Notes under the pieces: model-generated
What the model saw: the letters and a program-made list of their open reading frames with translations, nothing else
The model's database searches: none
What the model was told of the DNA's origin: nothing
Shown here: one piece after another, positions 1 to 6,174 of the stretch
Numbering within the stretch: the first letter of the stretch is position 1
Layout: each line of letters begins with the position of its first letter
From: Caldisericota bacterium
Lineage (GTDB): Bacteria > Caldisericota > Caldisericia > Cryosericales > Cryosericaceae
Direction of reading: 5' to 3'
NCBI GenBank assembly: GCA_026390195.1
Contig: JAPLGK010000198.1
Span: 1-9,559, forward strand
DNA length: 9,559 bases
Program-made: the position numbers and the translations under genes

Positions 1-360
1 GAGCGTCGTGACGCCGCTGCGAATCGACTGGCAGATCCCGAGTTCAGCCGAGCAACGGACCTGTTCGGGAGAAAAACCTCCAATAAGCCTGAGGGACGTT
101 CTCTCTCGCTCGGCATCGTCCAGGATCTGGTCGGTCTGACCGCGGAGAAGGCTGAAACCCAGGCGAGCATGGCCAAAGATCAGACCAGGCAGGACAATCA
201 AGCCCGAGGCGTCGATCGTGACGTCAGGGCGTTCGCCGCGGCCGATGGCAGTGTCGATGCGCTTGATACGTCCATCAGCGACGAGCAGGTCAGCCTTGCG
301 AGGCTGACGGTCGCCACCCATGGTCAGCAGTGTCCCGTTCTTGATGAGCAGCTTGTTCAT
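1..360 (-). CDS. Amidohydrolase-like protein, N-terminal part (runs off left edge)
   Basis: Reading leftward from an ATG at 360 gives 120 uninterrupted codons to the window edge. The start MNKLLIKNGTLLTM, then a DLLVADGRIKRID stretch, PGLI at about residues 58-61 and LLRG at about 71-74, match the N-terminal beta-sandwich and first barrel strand of the amidohydrolase superfamily, closest in style to the cytosine/atrazine/methylthioadenosine deaminase branch. The later stretch ending IRSGVTTL also fits that branch. Such enzymes normally hydrolyse C-N bonds on purines, triazines or similar rings with a metal held by an HxH motif. Here the motif reads H-A-R (about residues 64-66), so one metal ligand is missing and activity is doubtful. 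An in-frame ATG at 378 is an alternative start, but it overlaps a promoter-like -10 box. The substrate cannot be told, and most of the catalytic domain lies outside. Confidence 0.8.
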   Translation of the reverse strand, partial: MNKLLIKNGTLLTMGGDRQPRKADLLVADGRIKRIDTAIGRGERPDVTIDASGLIVLPGLIFGHARLGFSLLRGQTDQILDDAERERTSLRLIGGFSPEQVRCSAELGICQSIRSGVTTL

Positions 361-376
361 AATGGTTGTGCTGCTC

Positions 377-405
377 ATTCTACCCCGCGTGTAACTCCTT
401 GTCAA
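377..405 (-). promoter_or_regulatory. Sigma70-type promoter for the leftward amidohydrolase-like gene
   Basis: On the minus strand TTGACA (405-400) is followed after 17 nt by TAGAAT (382-377). This is a perfect -35 box, ideal spacing and a one-mismatch -10 box. Transcription would start near 370, only about ten bases before the ATG at 360, so the mRNA would have almost no leader and no obvious Shine-Dalgarno site. The -10 box overlaps the alternative ATG at 378. The call rests on sequence match alone. Confidence 0.6.
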
Positions 406-457
406 AGCGCGGATGCCTCCACGAAACCATGGATACTGTTAAGAACAAGGAGGAACC

Positions 458-1516
458 ATGAGTCAGACAGTCAGTATAGAAGCAGAGGGACAAGGGATCG
501 ATGCCCGGATGCAGGCGCTCGACAATGTGTTTCGCTGGATGAATCCTCAGGGGCTCGATGGCAAGCGAGTTCTTGTGTTGCTTGGCGACATCCCTGTGCG
601 GCTGGACCTCGTGGAGCGAACGGTGTGGACGCTTTCCGGGGCCACCCGGGTCGACCTTGCCGCAAGGTCTCTGGCGGGCTATGATGAGGCGTATCGAAAT
701 GCCTTGACACGCCTGCTGGGCGAACGCGGCGACCTGATCGAGATCATCTCCGGGGAGTACGAGTCCCTGACGGTTCCCACGAGGTCCCACGCACGCCAGC
801 TGCACACAATGGAGACCCCCGAGCGTCGGTACGTCAAGCAGGCTTTCGTGTCACGGTGTCTCGTCGAGGCCGACCTGTTCGTCGTCGTACGCGGCCTCGA
901 GCTCAACAGGTTTTCCGGCGTCCACGGTATCTTCGCCACTGTCCTTGACTGCGTTCCCACAAAGACGCGGACGGAGGTCCTGAGCTATGCCGCATATAGA
1001 CTGATGGGAGAGGCTCTCCTGGATGTCTGGTCGGCGATCAGGGGAGTCTTCCTGTTCGGTGTCGTCGACGGCGAATGCGCCCGCGAAGAAACGTACGGGA
1101 GAACCGCCGAGACCGGCGTGATCCTGGCCGGTATCGATCCCGAGGAGTTGGACGGCTATGCGCTCATCGCAAGTGGTGGCAGGGTCTCCTGGTCGCCGTT
1201 CAGCTCTCCAGCGTCGGCACGCATCGGCAGGGGGCGTCGTGGCAAGACGTTAGATACTGCCTCCAATATCTCGCTGGATGAACTGCGGGCACGAGTGCCC
1301 GACGGGTTCTTGCAGAGGCCCCCTGTCCGTAGCACATTTAGCGCTCCACCTGTCTTCCGGTTTTCCAGGCGTCCAGATAGCTTCGACACGCTTGTCTGCC
1401 CGACGGGCGCGATCGAGGAAGGACAGAACGGCATACCGCTCGTCAGGCGCTCAGCGTGCGTCGGATGTGGGTGGTGTCTCAAGGAGTACGCGGAGGTATC
1501 GGCAACGAGGAGGTAG
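458..1516 (+). CDS. DUF362-type protein with a single-cluster C-terminal ferredoxin motif
   Basis: The 352-aa product starts at an ATG preceded by a strong AAGGAGG (447-453) with 4-nt spacing. The order of features matches the DUF362 family (function largely unknown, often ferredoxin-linked): a VLVLLGDIP strand near residue 38, an EADLFVVVRGLEL segment near 137-149, LFGVVDGE near 199-206, and GVILAGIDPEELDGYAL near 220-236, which corresponds to the family's conserved aspartate-rich segment. The usual lysine-rich PKLKTH-like motif is not preserved. The C-terminus holds C314-P-T-G-A-I and then C334-x2-C337-x2-C340, enough cysteines for one [4Fe-4S] cluster. A standard two-cluster ferredoxin would have a further CxxCxxC before residue 314 and a CP after 340. 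I see no signal peptide or membrane segment, so it is probably cytoplasmic. Its 5' end diverges from the amidohydrolase-like gene across 97 bp. I could not identify a convincing promoter for it there. Confidence 0.72.
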   Translation: MSQTVSIEAEGQGIDARMQALDNVFRWMNPQGLDGKRVLVLLGDIPVRLDLVERTVWTLSGATRVDLAARSLAGYDEAYRNALTRLLGERGDLIEIISGEYESLTVPTRSHARQLHTMETPERRYVKQAFVSRCLVEADLFVVVRGLELNRFSGVHGIFATVLDCVPTKTRTEVLSYAAYRLMGEALLDVWSAIRGVFLFGVVDGECAREETYGRTAETGVILAGIDPEELDGYALIASGGRVSWSPFSSPASARIGRGRRGKTLDTASNISLDELRARVPDGFLQRPPVRSTFSAPPVFRFSRRPDSFDTLVCPTGAIEEGQNGIPLVRRSACVGCGWCLKEYAEVSATRR

Positions 1517-1531
1517 GTCTTCAAGGAGGCC

Positions 1532-1573
1532 AGACTGGAGAAGGGGTACACGCGTGTACCCCTTCTCCAGTCT
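1532..1573. terminator. Perfect 42-nt palindrome, probable bidirectional terminator
   Basis: The two 21-base arms are exact reverse complements centred between 1552 and 1553; the last four bases at the centre (CGCG) would form the loop. It lies between the stop codons of two convergent genes (1516 on plus, 1594 on minus), where a shared terminator is expected. Neither strand has a T-run after the stem, so it is not a textbook intrinsic terminator. It may instead stabilise the 3' ends of both mRNAs or act with a termination factor. Confidence 0.6.
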
Positions 1574-1593
1574 CTGTGTCGGTCCGTTCGGGC

Positions 1594-3714
1594 CTAGCTG
1601 AAGGAAATAAGGTCCTCGCCGGATTCGAGCGACATCTCCGGAACCTTCAGACTTACTGTCTCGACGATACTGACGTCCTTGTAGTTCTTCGAGATCTTCT
1701 TGTACGTGGTGAGATAATTCTCATACCCCATCTTCTTGGCCACCAGTAGAGCTTCACCGACAAATCCCGGTGCCTCGAGGCGCATTGCCAGGTCCCGGGC
1801 AATGGACAGCTCGATGGGAGACAGAGCGACGATGGTAAGCTTGATCACGTGCCGCATCTCCTCTGGCACGTTCTGCAGGTCCTTGGCTGAGACGGCGAGT
1901 TTGGAGATACGGTTGCGATACCCACCGCGGAACAGCTGCGCCAGCGCGCCGGCATCGGCGACAACGCCGTCGTGCAACAGCGTGTCGAGTTCGACATCAC
2001 CTGAGAAGATGGAGGGCTGTGGGGCCAGCCTCCTTGCTGGAACCGGCGCGAACGGGGGTACGGGGGCAGCGACGCCTGCTGCGGCGCCGGCTGCAACCAT
2101 GGTCTGCTGGAAAGACTCCTCGTCATCCAACAGCCGCGACAGAAGGTCCGCGCTGGACGGTGTCGGCAGATTGGTCTCCGGCAGTTTTGCCGCTGGGGAT
2201 TCGTGGTCTGGCTCGACAGGGACTGCCTCAACCGGGACTGTCTCAACGGGGACTGCCTCAACACGGACTTCCTCGACAGGGACTTCCTCGACCGGGACTG
2301 CCTCGACCGGGACTGCCTCGGGTGTTGCCGCGACTTCGGACGTTTCTTGCACAGCCGGCACCGTCTCGTTGGCAACTAGGACTTCCTCAGGGACTGGAGT
2401 ACTCATCTCCTGCGTCGAAACTGGCTCTTCGATGGAACCTGCCTGTGGAGTGACAGGTGCCTCTGGAACGAGGATCTCGTCAGCCTGAAGGGCCTCCTCG
2501 GCTACCGAAGACTCCTCGGCAGGCAAGGGTCGATCGAGAGGCAGCACGGTATCAGAAGCGTTGCTTTCCGGCTCAACGGGCTGGACTGGAGCTTCCTGCC
2601 CGATGGGTCTCAGTTCGGGTTCAGGGAACGGCTCATGGAGCGTTTCTGTGAGCAGTTCCTCGGCAGAAGAACCCTCTTGTGGAGGCGTGAGCAGAGCTTC
2701 CGAAGGAACGTCGGCTGGAACTGTCGGAGACAGTTCGGCGGGGGCTGTCATGAGCTCTGACAGTTTGGTCTGAGTCGTAGGCGGTTCTGCCTCGGACGGG
2801 GTGAACTCCAGGAGTGGGGGCATCGGCGGTGCAATCACGGCGGCAGTATCCGCAAGTACATCGGGCTCTGCAGTGGGCACCGCCTCTGAGCCGGCGAAGA
2901 AGCCGAGTGGCTCCAGGGAAATCTCCGGGACCGACGGTGTGTCGAGCCGGGCATGAGATGATTCCTCCGCGATTGCGAGCTGGGCTTCCGGTTCCTGCAC
3001 AGGCGGCGTTTCCTGCTTTTCGTGGGTTCGTGCCAGTTGATCCAATGATGTCGCGGGCGACGGTTTTGGGCCTTGTTCCACAAGGCCGAACTCCACGGTG
3101 TTCTCTCCCTGCCCTGCTGTCCTGGGAGACACCTTGGGCAGGCGCTTGGCCACGTTGCGCCGAGGACGCAGAACGAAGATGAGGATGATAAGGGCAAGAA
3201 CGATAACGACCCAGAACATCCACGCAGCCACAAGCTCAGGCGTCACCGAGAGGCCAGACACCATGCGTTCCAGAATTGGCACAACCAGCGCAGACAGAGG
3301 CAGAAACAACCGGACAGCGAGATTATTGATCGCCTGCGTCGCGGTCTGGAGAACCTTCAGTGCCTTCCCCGAGACGAAGAAATCACGGATGCTCATAGAC
3401 AGTGAAGCAACGAACGCACCCTCCGAGCGAGTCGTCTTCTGAATCCATGCCCACGCCGTCTGCAAGGGCCCCGACGACGGTGATGCCACGGGAGTGGATG
3501 TCTGTGTCGTTTCGCCTGTGCCAGCCGAGACCACGGTAAGAGCAACGGCGACCGGGTAGGCCATACGCGTGAGACCGGCATTCTCCGTGACGATGATGTC
3601 ACGTCCAGCCAAGCCGGACGAATCCGCCTGAACACACGCCACGGGCACAAAGCCCGTGAAGGCGCAGCAGAGTACCAGAAGTCCTGTCAGAACGCTTCTT
3701 GCTCGTTTTCTCAT
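1594..3714 (-). CDS. Unrecognised 706-aa membrane protein with Pro/Glu-rich linker and possible PIN-like C-terminal domain
   Basis: I do not recognise this protein as a whole. It begins with a basic, hydrophobic signal-like segment (about residues 1-30, possible cleavage after VQA). About 130 residues of predicted extracytoplasmic sequence follow, then a strong membrane helix at about 164-183 followed by the basic stop-transfer residues RPRR. That places the rest in the cytoplasm. Residues about 200-565 are low-complexity, rich in Pro, Glu, Ala and Ser, and include seven VPVEA-like pentapeptides at 468-501. The last 140 residues look folded. D587 in VVADAGAL, E618/E619, E654 in VGEALLVAKKMGY and the following YLTTYKK resemble the order of PIN nuclease motifs, but the usual Asp in the last motif is Tyr671. 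The PIN reading is inference only. The ATG at 3714 has only a weak, distant AAGGA upstream. The gene stands alone, divergent from the DUF4388 gene and convergent with the DUF362 gene. Confidence 0.75.
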   Translation of the reverse strand: MRKRARSVLTGLLVLCCAFTGFVPVACVQADSSGLAGRDIIVTENAGLTRMAYPVAVALTVVSAGTGETTQTSTPVASPSSGPLQTAWAWIQKTTRSEGAFVASLSMSIRDFFVSGKALKVLQTATQAINNLAVRLFLPLSALVVPILERMVSGLSVTPELVAAWMFWVVIVLALIILIFVLRPRRNVAKRLPKVSPRTAGQGENTVEFGLVEQGPKPSPATSLDQLARTHEKQETPPVQEPEAQLAIAEESSHARLDTPSVPEISLEPLGFFAGSEAVPTAEPDVLADTAAVIAPPMPPLLEFTPSEAEPPTTQTKLSELMTAPAELSPTVPADVPSEALLTPPQEGSSAEELLTETLHEPFPEPELRPIGQEAPVQPVEPESNASDTVLPLDRPLPAEESSVAEEALQADEILVPEAPVTPQAGSIEEPVSTQEMSTPVPEEVLVANETVPAVQETSEVAATPEAVPVEAVPVEEVPVEEVRVEAVPVETVPVEAVPVEPDHESPAAKLPETNLPTPSSADLLSRLLDDEESFQQTMVAAGAAAGVAAPVPPFAPVPARRLAPQPSIFSGDVELDTLLHDGVVADAGALAQLFRGGYRNRISKLAVSAKDLQNVPEEMRHVIKLTIVALSPIELSIARDLAMRLEAPGFVGEALLVAKKMGYENYLTTYKKISKNYKDVSIVETVSLKVPEMSLESGEDLISFS
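2206..2325 (-). repeat. 15-bp tandem repeat, about 8 imperfect units, in frame
   Basis: Read on the plus strand the unit is close to GACTGCCTCGACCGG, repeated without spacers at 15-bp steps from 2206 to 2325. The first and last units are the most diverged. Because 15 is a multiple of three, the repeat encodes pentapeptides (VPVEA, VPVEE, VRVEA, VPVET) in the linker of the 706-aa membrane protein and can change copy number without breaking the frame. Confidence 0.88.
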
Positions 3715-3741
3715 GCTATGCGCACCGTCCTTGTAGCAAGA

Positions 3742-3769
3742 ATGTTACAGACCATTCGCCGTTTTGCAA
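3742..3769 (-). promoter_or_regulatory. Possible promoter for the 706-aa membrane protein gene
   Basis: On the minus strand TTGCAA (3769-3764) is followed after 16 nt by TAACAT (3747-3742). Both boxes match the sigma70 consensus at four or five of six positions. A start near 3735 would give a leader of about 20 nt before the ATG at 3714. This is moderate evidence only. Confidence 0.4.
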
Positions 3770-3809
3770 CAATGCAGGGCCCGTCCGAGTGCCGCCCCGC
3801 TCGATCAGC

Positions 3810-3837
3810 TTGTGCAGACTGGTACAGGAAGTATAAT
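3810..3837 (+). promoter_or_regulatory. Promoter with perfect TATAAT for the DUF4388 gene
   Basis: A consensus -10 box TATAAT lies at 3832-3837, with a weak -35 (TTGTGC, 3810-3815) 16 nt upstream. Transcription from about 3844 would give a 45-nt leader to the ATG at 3889. It sits inside the longer possible reading frame that opens at 3718, which argues against that earlier start. Confidence 0.55.
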
Positions 3838-3878
3838 GCCAATATCCAAAAGAGTGATGCACATTCGGGCGTCAATGC

Positions 3879-3883
3879 GGAGG
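3879..3883 (+). promoter_or_regulatory. Ribosome binding site fixing the DUF4388 start
   Basis: GGAGG lies 5 nt before the ATG at 3889. The upstream in-frame ATG at 3718 has no comparable site and would add 57 residues that look non-coding. Confidence 0.7.
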
Positions 3884-3888
3884 CGCGT

Positions 3889-4680
3889 ATGCCATTGGCT
3901 GGTGATCTATCGGGGTTCAGCGTCGATGAGGTCATCTTGTTCATTATGAGGGGCGGAAAATCGGGACGTCTCGCCCTGAAACACGATGCTGCGGAGAGCT
4001 CGCTGTATTTTGACGCGGGGGCGATTGTCGAGGTGATCCACGGTCGCGTTCATGGCCCGGGAGCCCTCGCCAGTGCGCTGGCCGCGTTCTCTGCTGGACA
4101 GTTCACGTTCTACGAGGACGAAGAGATGCCGGCGCCCACGATGCACGTGGACGAGTCCCAGTTGTCGGGTCTCGCGCGGCAGGCGCATATCGAGACGGAC
4201 ACGATGGCACCTGTCCTGCCTGATGTCGATGAGAAGCTGAAACTGATGCTGTCATTTGCAGACCCTCCTTCACTGACGCCATTGCAGTGGCTGCTCCTGG
4301 CCCAGATCCCACGGCGTTGCACGTTGCGGCACCTGAGCGAGGGACGAGACCTGTTCGCGGTCAAGAAGGCCCTGTCCCTGCTGCTCGTCAGCGGACTCGT
4401 GCAGCGGACTGGACAAATCATGTCTGCAGGCATCACCGGAGTCCGCCTGAACGTGGTCAAGGGGTATACACGGGAAGACAAAGCCGTCGAACTCGACCAG
4501 GAGATCGTTGCGGGGTGGCGTGAGTCTGGCGTCTTCGCGGGGCAGGTGCTCGTCGGAGGGCATGTCTTCACTGCATTGGCGAGACAGGGATTGGGCAAGA
4601 GCATCGTGATGTCTGCACCTGCTTGCCGGCTCTGCGGCGTGCGCGACGCGCAGGAGGTCGACGTCATCCCCGCGCCATGA
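3889..4680 (+). CDS. DUF4388 domain protein
   Basis: From the ATG at 3889 the product has 263 residues. Residues 1-80 match DUF4388 (PATAN-like): LAGDLSGFSVDEVILFI, then a KSGRLAL strand, SLYFDAGAIVEV, a glycine-alanine segment GPGALASALAAF, and GQFTFYEDE. Such domains occur in bacterial signalling and regulatory proteins and are thought to mediate protein contacts; no enzymatic role is established. Residues about 128-175 (LTPLQWLLLAQI through LLLVSGLVQRTG) resemble a winged-helix-like segment, as often follows DUF4388. The C-terminal 50 residues contain CRLCG (C246, C249) and end in a strand-rich stretch I cannot assign. There is no signal peptide or membrane helix, so it is probably cytoplasmic. 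It is divergent from the 706-aa membrane protein and shares a 174-bp control region with it, so the two may be functionally linked, but that is inference. Its 3' end converges on rnfB. Confidence 0.75.
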   Translation: MPLAGDLSGFSVDEVILFIMRGGKSGRLALKHDAAESSLYFDAGAIVEVIHGRVHGPGALASALAAFSAGQFTFYEDEEMPAPTMHVDESQLSGLARQAHIETDTMAPVLPDVDEKLKLMLSFADPPSLTPLQWLLLAQIPRRCTLRHLSEGRDLFAVKKALSLLLVSGLVQRTGQIMSAGITGVRLNVVKGYTREDKAVELDQEIVAGWRESGVFAGQVLVGGHVFTALARQGLGKSIVMSAPACRLCGVRDAQEVDVIPAP

Positions 4681-4705
4681 GAGGCTGCGTCAGGGCCTCG
4701 AACGT

Positions 4706-4735
4706 CAAGCCCGCGGCCGTACGGCCGCGGGCTTG
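4706..4735. terminator. Perfect 30-nt GC-rich palindrome, probable bidirectional terminator
   Basis: Two exact 15-base arms are centred between 4720 and 4721, with GTAC as the likely loop. It lies between the stop of the DUF4388 gene (4680) and the stop of rnfB (4765), so it would end both the rnf operon and its neighbour. The stem is almost all G and C. No T-run follows it on either strand, as with the palindrome at 1532-1573. Confidence 0.62.
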
Positions 4736-4764
4736 CTACATGACGACTGTGTTGTTCTCGACAA

Positions 4765-5580
4765 TCAGGACCTGACGATGTCCTTCTCGATGAGCTTGAA
4801 GACCTTCGTGGGACACTTGGCGACGCATATGCCGCATGAGGTGCACAGGTGTTCGTCCACGACAGGGAGCCCGTGTTCCATGTGAATGGCTCCTTCGGGG
4901 CAGAATTTGACACATATCTCGCACTTGATGCAACCAGTCTTGCATGTCGCGATGACTTTCGATTTCACGGGATTCCGATTGGAACAGAGGGGCATGGCGC
5001 CCTTCTTGGCGCGCGAGACCCTGGTGAGAACATTCTGAGGGCAGGCATCGACGCACTTTCCGCATCCGGTACACTTGACTGTGTCCACATGAGGAAGGCC
5101 GTCGTCTCCCATATGGAGTGCGTCGAAAGGACAGACTTCGGTGCAGTCGCTCAGGCCGATGCAGGACCACTGACACAGCTTCGTGCCTCCCGACGTTATC
5201 TTGGCGGCGCGGCAGGACTGGATGCCCGCATAGTCGGCCTTGAGAGGGGCCTTGTCTATGGATCCCTGGCACACGAGAACGGCGATCTGATCGATCGCAC
5301 TGGACGTGAGGCCGAGCAGTGCGGCGATCTGATCGCCCGCTTTCTTGCCCCCCGTCGTGCAGCGGTCGGGAGCAGCCGTCTGATGGGCGAGTGCAACCGC
5401 GTAGGCGTCACAGCCGGCGAATCCGCAGGCGGCACAGTTGGCCCAAGGGAGGATGGCACGGACCTTGTCGACCACGGGGTCACTCGGGACCGCGAACTTT
5501 TCGCGGAAGAAGCCCAGGGCAACACCGATCAGCAGACCAAGGACGGCAGAGATAAGTGCTGTTTCGAGGATGATTCTCAT
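4765..5580 (-). CDS. rnfB: Rnf complex subunit RnfB (multi-cluster ferredoxin subunit)
   Basis: RnfB takes electrons from ferredoxin and passes them into the Rnf complex at the cytoplasmic face of the membrane. The 271-aa product starts with a single membrane anchor (residues about 4-24). Next comes the RnfB-type cluster domain with C49, C52, C57 and C74 in the family spacing. Four ferredoxin-like cysteine sets follow: C136/140/146/150, C170/173/176/180, C217/220/223/227 and C246/249/252/256. That suggests about five [4Fe-4S] clusters, as in the long RnfB of anaerobes. I chose the ATG at 5580 because the anchor begins there and a GAGG lies just upstream. An in-frame ATG at 5607 would overlap rnfA and add nine residues unlike the family. 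The gene begins 7 nt after rnfA and is last in the operon. Confidence 0.95.
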   Translation of the reverse strand: MRIILETALISAVLGLLIGVALGFFREKFAVPSDPVVDKVRAILPWANCAACGFAGCDAYAVALAHQTAAPDRCTTGGKKAGDQIAALLGLTSSAIDQIAVLVCQGSIDKAPLKADYAGIQSCRAAKITSGGTKLCQWSCIGLSDCTEVCPFDALHMGDDGLPHVDTVKCTGCGKCVDACPQNVLTRVSRAKKGAMPLCSNRNPVKSKVIATCKTGCIKCEICVKFCPEGAIHMEHGLPVVDEHLCTSCGICVAKCPTKVFKLIEKDIVRS

Positions 5581-5587
5581 CGGGACC

Positions 5588-6166
5588 TCACTTGATGAGC
5601 CCTGCAAAACCCATGAACGCTACCGCGATGATGCTTGTCGTGAGGTACAGGATAGGCGTGTCCAACATGAAGGAGGGGATCGGTGAGTTCTTGAGCCGCT
5701 GACGCACGCCCGCCAGGAGGAGCATCGCGAGCAGATACCCCAGCGATACGGCGACCGCAAAGACAATAGACTGCACGAAGTTGTAGTTGCTCGTGATCTG
5801 GTCGAACGTCACAGCCAGGATGGCGCAGTTGGTCGTGATCAGAGGCAGATAGATGCCCATGGCGTGGTAGAGCGTAGGCACGCTCTTCCTGAGATAGAAC
5901 TCGACCAGCTGGACCAGCGCGGCGATGACGACGATGAAGACTAGAATCTCGAGGAATTCCAGGCCATTCGGCTTGAGAATCCAGTAGTAGATGGGCCACG
6001 TAACAGCTGAAGCCATCACGGTGACGAAGGTCACAGCCAGTCCCATTCCTACGGACTGCCCCACGTCAGACGTCATGCCAATGTAGGAGCAGAGCGCGAT
6101 GAAGCGCATGAGGATGATGTTGTTGATGAGGAACGCTGCGACGAAGATCTTGATCAGGTCAGACAT
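5588..6166 (-). CDS. rnfA: Rnf complex membrane subunit RnfA
   Basis: RnfA is an integral membrane subunit that pairs with RnfE and is part of the ion-translocating core. The 192-aa length is standard. It has about six hydrophobic helices and the family signature NNIILMRFIALCSYIG near residues 15-30, with C26. A second conserved cysteine, C114, lies in LPLITTNCAIL. In characterised Rnf complexes these cysteines, with their partners in RnfE, hold an iron-sulfur cluster within the membrane. The ATG at 6166 follows a strong AGGAGG that contains the end of the rnfE stop region; the two genes are 8 nt apart, so translation is probably coupled. Confidence 0.96.
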   Translation of the reverse strand: MSDLIKIFVAAFLINNIILMRFIALCSYIGMTSDVGQSVGMGLAVTFVTVMASAVTWPIYYWILKPNGLEFLEILVFIVVIAALVQLVEFYLRKSVPTLYHAMGIYLPLITTNCAILAVTFDQITSNYNFVQSIVFAVAVSLGYLLAMLLLAGVRQRLKNSPIPSFMLDTPILYLTTSIIAVAFMGFAGLIK

Positions 6167-6174
6167 ATTCCCTC

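Noticed and set aside
169..684. Plus-strand frame of 171 codons across 169-684
   Set aside because: It overlaps the amidohydrolase-like gene, the promoter region and the DUF362 gene, and has no family features.
1456..1749. Frameshift hiding the rest of the DUF362 ferredoxin domain
   Set aside because: The alternative frame after 1456 gives no further CxxCxxC or CP motif, and the palindrome terminator follows just after the stop at 1516.
2206..2325. Possible CRISPR array
   Set aside because: Units are 15 bp, directly adjacent and without spacers, and they code in frame.
1736..2488. Plus-strand Ser/Thr/Gly-rich frame opposite the 706-aa gene
   Set aside because: It is the mirror of the Pro/Glu-rich linker and its tandem repeat; low complexity explains it.
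4849..5595. Plus-strand open frame of 248 codons opposite rnfB
   Set aside because: The minus strand encodes RnfB with all its cysteine motifs; the antisense frame has no domain and no good ribosome site.
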